Shown here one piece after another: positions 60,638 to 64,000 of a stretch of DNA of 64,000 nt. Positions within the stretch are counted from its first letter, which is position 1; the number at the start of each line of letters is the position of its first letter. Below the pieces are notes generated by a model, which was given only the letters and a program-made list of their open reading frames with translations, did no database searches and was not told the DNA's origin. A program made the translations under genes and the position numbers. The DNA is from Solea solea (lineage: Eukaryota > Chordata > Actinopteri > Pleuronectiformes > Soleidae). The DNA is taken from NCBI RefSeq assembly GCF_958295425.1, contig NC_081136.1:20776890-20840889 (forward strand), in the 5' to 3' direction.

Positions 60638-60692
60638 GGAGAGAGAGAGACAGAGAGAGAGAGACAGAGAGAGAGACAGAGAGAGAGAGGAG
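60638..60692. repeat. GA-rich microsatellite
   Basis: A (GA)n tract is broken regularly by GACA steps. A second shorter GA run is at 61041-61068. Confidence 0.9.
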
Positions 60693-62752
60693 GCAAGTTG
60701 CCCTTGTGAAGAACAAGGCCATGCAAGGCTCCATTAAGTCATCATTTTCTTTTTCATCTCTTTCCTGGTTTTGCTGGATTTATTGCAGGATGGGGGGTAT
60801 ATCCACCGACTCCTGTTGTATATTTGTGGGAGAGAGAACAATAAGTGACTGCAGCGAGGTGATATCATATTTTTAGTCAATTAGTAGTAGGACACTTCTG
60901 GCAGTACCCCTGAAAAATCTAAATTATGAACAAAGCAGGTTGAGTATATTTACACTTGCTCTTTAAAGGCCAATTGATGGCTCTGATTAGAGGTTTGGGA
61001 AAACCTGACCCATGATTTTTGACCAATCACAGGGCAGTTTAAAGAGAGAGAGAAAGAGAGAGAGAGAGTGCTCCTCTGTTGGCTGTATCCTTTCTGCATA
61101 CACGTCTCTTTGGTGGTAAGATGATTTGAGCACCTGCAACAACTGCCTACTCTGCAAAGGATCTATGACATGGTCCCATAACATTAATATTTTAATGTCC
61201 TGCAGATGATACGTAACAATCAACTGTACTGCCAGATGGAGCTTTAAAGAGTACCTAAACCCCTAAACCACTTTTTCCAGGTTAAAACTATAGTGTATAT
61301 GGTTATCTAGTAATATTATTCAGTGATCCAGGTCCAACTCTTGATAGGTTTGTTATTTGATTTACGTATTTTGTGTTAAAAATGGGTGTATGTACTGCCT
61401 TCTCTGGTTAAACTCCTCCCATTTGAATTTTTGTATTAGCTGGCTCTTCCCAGGCCACTTTCCCCTGTGCTTCTTCATCAACCGTCCTCCTCCAGTAGAG
61501 CTGCATACAGTCAGCGGAATTCAGCATTAGAGGAAGTAGAAGTAGGAAAATAAAACATCCGGTTTACTTTTCAGAATAAAAGATCCCGTGTTGACACCAC
61601 ATCGTACTTCAGTTTACTACATCACAGAATGAGTCCCTGAGCTCAGCGTGCTCCTGTTTATTTGCTCGGTGGAAATACTGCTCCGTTTGTAGTGTTTGCA
61701 ACATTTACAGTGTATTTCCATGCAAGAAGAACCCCAAAAAAAAACAATTCTCGTGACTCCAGCTGTCCAGCTGTGTGGAAACGGGCAGACATGAGACACA
61801 AGCAGTGTAACTTGATAGGTCGCAGAGCAATCTGCCTTCGCATCATCAATTCATCGATGGTGACTTTTATCACTCATCAGTGTGAGAAATGTCACGTGTT
61901 GCGTGTGAGTGTGTAAACTTATTGAAATGCGTGTGTCACACGCTGATTGCAGGTCTAAGCTGCCACTGGAAATACCACAGCAAGCTGCCACTGCCGCTAT
62001 CTGCACTTGTCACTCGATCATCACGCCCCCTGCAGTGCTCAGCCACCCCTCTTTCCCCTCCCCACTCACCGAGAAATCCCTGCCCACTTTTTGTAGATTT
62101 TCAAAATCAGATATTGGGTCAGCCTCTTCTAGTTTCTAAAAAGGTAGATCCTTCCTAACCCAACCTTTCCCAAGAATAACTATTCCTTGCAAACAAATGT
62201 TTGAATACGACAAAATGACAGCTAACAATGATACAATGTCTTAAAAAAACATTTAAAAGAGCTACTATGCTTCAACTAGATTAATGGTTCCCAGACCTTT
62301 TATACCAAGTACCACCTGAGAAAATATTGGAACACCATTATCACTAGCGTTAAAATAAAGTGGTGTAAATAGGCCGAGCAAAGTCAGCTACGGACTTTTC
62401 ACAGAAGACAGATTTAGATCCCAGTAAGATGATTTGCTCTCTCATCATCCTCCTCTTCCTCACATATACTTCAGACACTGGTATAGTGAAATTAGATTAA
62501 GATGGAGCGAGAGATTTTCCACGCACTCTAGTCAAAATTCCTAAGCTCCACTCTGATCACATTCCCTGATATATACAGTAGAACAGTAGTTCAGATTTCC
62601 CTCCAAGTGGGAAAAGCTTCCTCCACAAGAGGAAGCTTGTGTACCACAGTTTGAGAACCATGGAACTTGACAATTAATGGTTAAACTTGATTTATTTTTT
62701 TGTTTGGCCATCATGTCCAGCTGCAGCTCTGTTGCTAGGTTACAGCACCAAC

Positions 62753-62784
62753 TATCTATCTGTCTGTCTGTCTGTCTGTCTGTC
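62753..62784. repeat. TCTG tetranucleotide repeat
   Basis: About seven CTGT units follow two CTAT units. Confidence 0.9.
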
Positions 62785-64000
62785 CTTCATCCACCTAACA
62801 AATACATGGCCCTTTTGCTTGGGTGTGGAATTGTGGAAAAGCCAGCAATACCAGGCTACAAGTAGACATAATGCAACTTATATAACATACCCCAGCCCCA
62901 CATGTTGGCTCTGTGGATAATATCAATTATAACCACTTGTGTTTGATCTCGTAACTCGCATATTGTTTTCCCTCAGTGGTCACCACAGTGGATCACCTGC
63001 TTTTTCAGTGATCCGCATATTTGATATGGAAGACAGTGGAGAGAGAGAGATTGAGGGTGTCCAATCAAAAGTACTAAGTACTACAATTAAACGCAAATGG
63101 TCACAACTGACCTGGGGTTAATGCTAGGGCTAGGTTCATATCATTTTACAACTTTAAGCTCTCCTCTGTGTGCTCTCTTTGGGGTTTGCCCATACAGCAA
63201 TTATACTTATTTTATGATACAATGTCAGGATGTTGAAAGAACCTCAACATCGACTGGCTCTTGCAACATCATGCAAATGTTTTGCTTCACTTGAAATATT
63301 CCATCTCCAGCAACTGGAGCAAGATTCAGTTCATTTCTTTTATTTATCTATTTATCTGCATCGTTGTATGGTATTTCATCATGGGACACATTTCATCACA
63401 ATTTTTTTATTGTGTTTAAACTCTTAACTGAACACACTCTTGAAATGCTTGGATAAGGAGGTGGACTTTGTACCTACAGCATCTCCTTGCATGCAACATA
63501 CTCATTCCTTTTTCTTCTTGCTCATTTTCCCTGTGTGTGCGTGTCAATAATTCAGCAGCAGCTGTGAAGCTGGAGGAGGTGCAGGGCTCAGTGAGCAGCC
63601 TCAGCTTCACTGGCTGCAGGGGATGTAGGTTTTTCCTTCTTTTGTTGCTGCAGCTGTGGACATACAGTATCTCTTCCTCACACACTTTGCATCTCCCAAA
63701 GCAGCATCATGCTGTGGGGAGCAGAGCGGTGGTGTAACGAGGTGGTCATCAACAAACCAACATGAATCAGCTCTGATTGGCATTGATTGATCAATTCATG
63801 GCGGCAGCAGCATCACATTGTCCAAGCTTTGCAGCTTTTTGTTGCTTTAGAAATGTGGGAAAATGAAGGTGAGAGCAAAGTTGGTGCTTTGCTCTCTAGG
63901 TGATTTCAAACATGACTCAGCAGAGGCAAAAATACAGAAACTCCCACTGGTAAATTGAAAACAGTGAAATAAACAGTACATTTTTAAACTTTGTTGTTAA

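Larger units (their letters stand above)
58547..64000 (+). other. plekha5: PLEKHA5 intron (open at window end)
   Basis: The intron starts GTGAAT. It contains two arms of the long-inverted-repeat family (58.68-58.85 and 59.52-59.79 kb), a long AAT tract (59.98-60.11 kb), GA runs (60.64, 61.04 kb) and a TCTG tetranucleotide run (62.75 kb). From 61.1 to 62.7 kb and from 62.8 to 64.0 kb I see no coding sequence matching the next expected PH-domain exon. Confidence 0.55.

Noticed and set aside
63554..63630. Possible exon with KLEEVQGSVSSLSF
   Set aside because: It has AG and GT borders but does not match the next expected PH-domain exon and its phase (phase 1, starting with the rest of an Asp codon); probably chance.
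1..64000. CRISPR array, phage, operon or toxin system
   Set aside because: No regular spacer-repeat pattern, no dense co-directional genes and no bacterial features; the window is vertebrate genomic DNA.

Overview
This is a stretch of vertebrate nuclear DNA, almost certainly from a ray-finned (teleost) fish. The evidence is a gene split into short GT-AG exons, introns of several kilobases, dense microsatellites, and teleost-type repeats: L2/CR1-like LINEs, RTE/Expander-like LINE tails, tRNA-derived SINEs with LINE-like tails, Ty3/Gypsy, hAT and TTAA-flanked elements. There is no bacterial operon, CRISPR array or phage structure. Almost all open frames outside the exons and transposons are chance frames or low-complexity translations.

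The one host gene I can identify lies on the + strand: an orthologue of PLEKHA5 (pleckstrin homology domain-containing family A member 5). Only its 5' part is in the window. Phase-matched exons occur at 31731-31814 (end of the second WW domain), 51568-51742 (linker), 56434-56538 (start of the PH domain) and 58474-58546 (PH-domain core). An optional 54-nt in-frame exon may lie at 36334-36387. The exon encoding the first WW domain and most of the second was not found. Instead, 228 bp before the first recognised exon there is a short ATG-bearing, splice-ready segment (31432-31503) that could be an alternative first coding exon giving a WW-less isoform. The rest of the PH domain and the C-terminal part lie beyond 64000.

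Layout: 1-31.4 kb is upstream or intergenic DNA, or 5' introns, with repeats and two weak candidate 5' exons (about 5.0 and 17.2 kb). From 31.4 to 64 kb it is PLEKHA5 exons and introns. The large intron 31815-51567 has collected most of the mobile DNA: a 42-bp minisatellite, a fold-back MITE, a 2.4-kb element with about 400-bp inverted ends, and a decayed Ty3/Gypsy element split by a nearly full-length L2-type LINE on the opposite strand. The LINE reading frame is 981 codons long but has a substituted catalytic aspartate and a frameshift near its end, so it is probably dead.

No unknown multi-gene system is evident. The most testable points are the candidate alternative PLEKHA5 exons, the long-inverted-repeat element with an unidentified frame, and the paired TTAA-flanked MITEs. 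All alignments were done by eye, so repeat family names are provisional.
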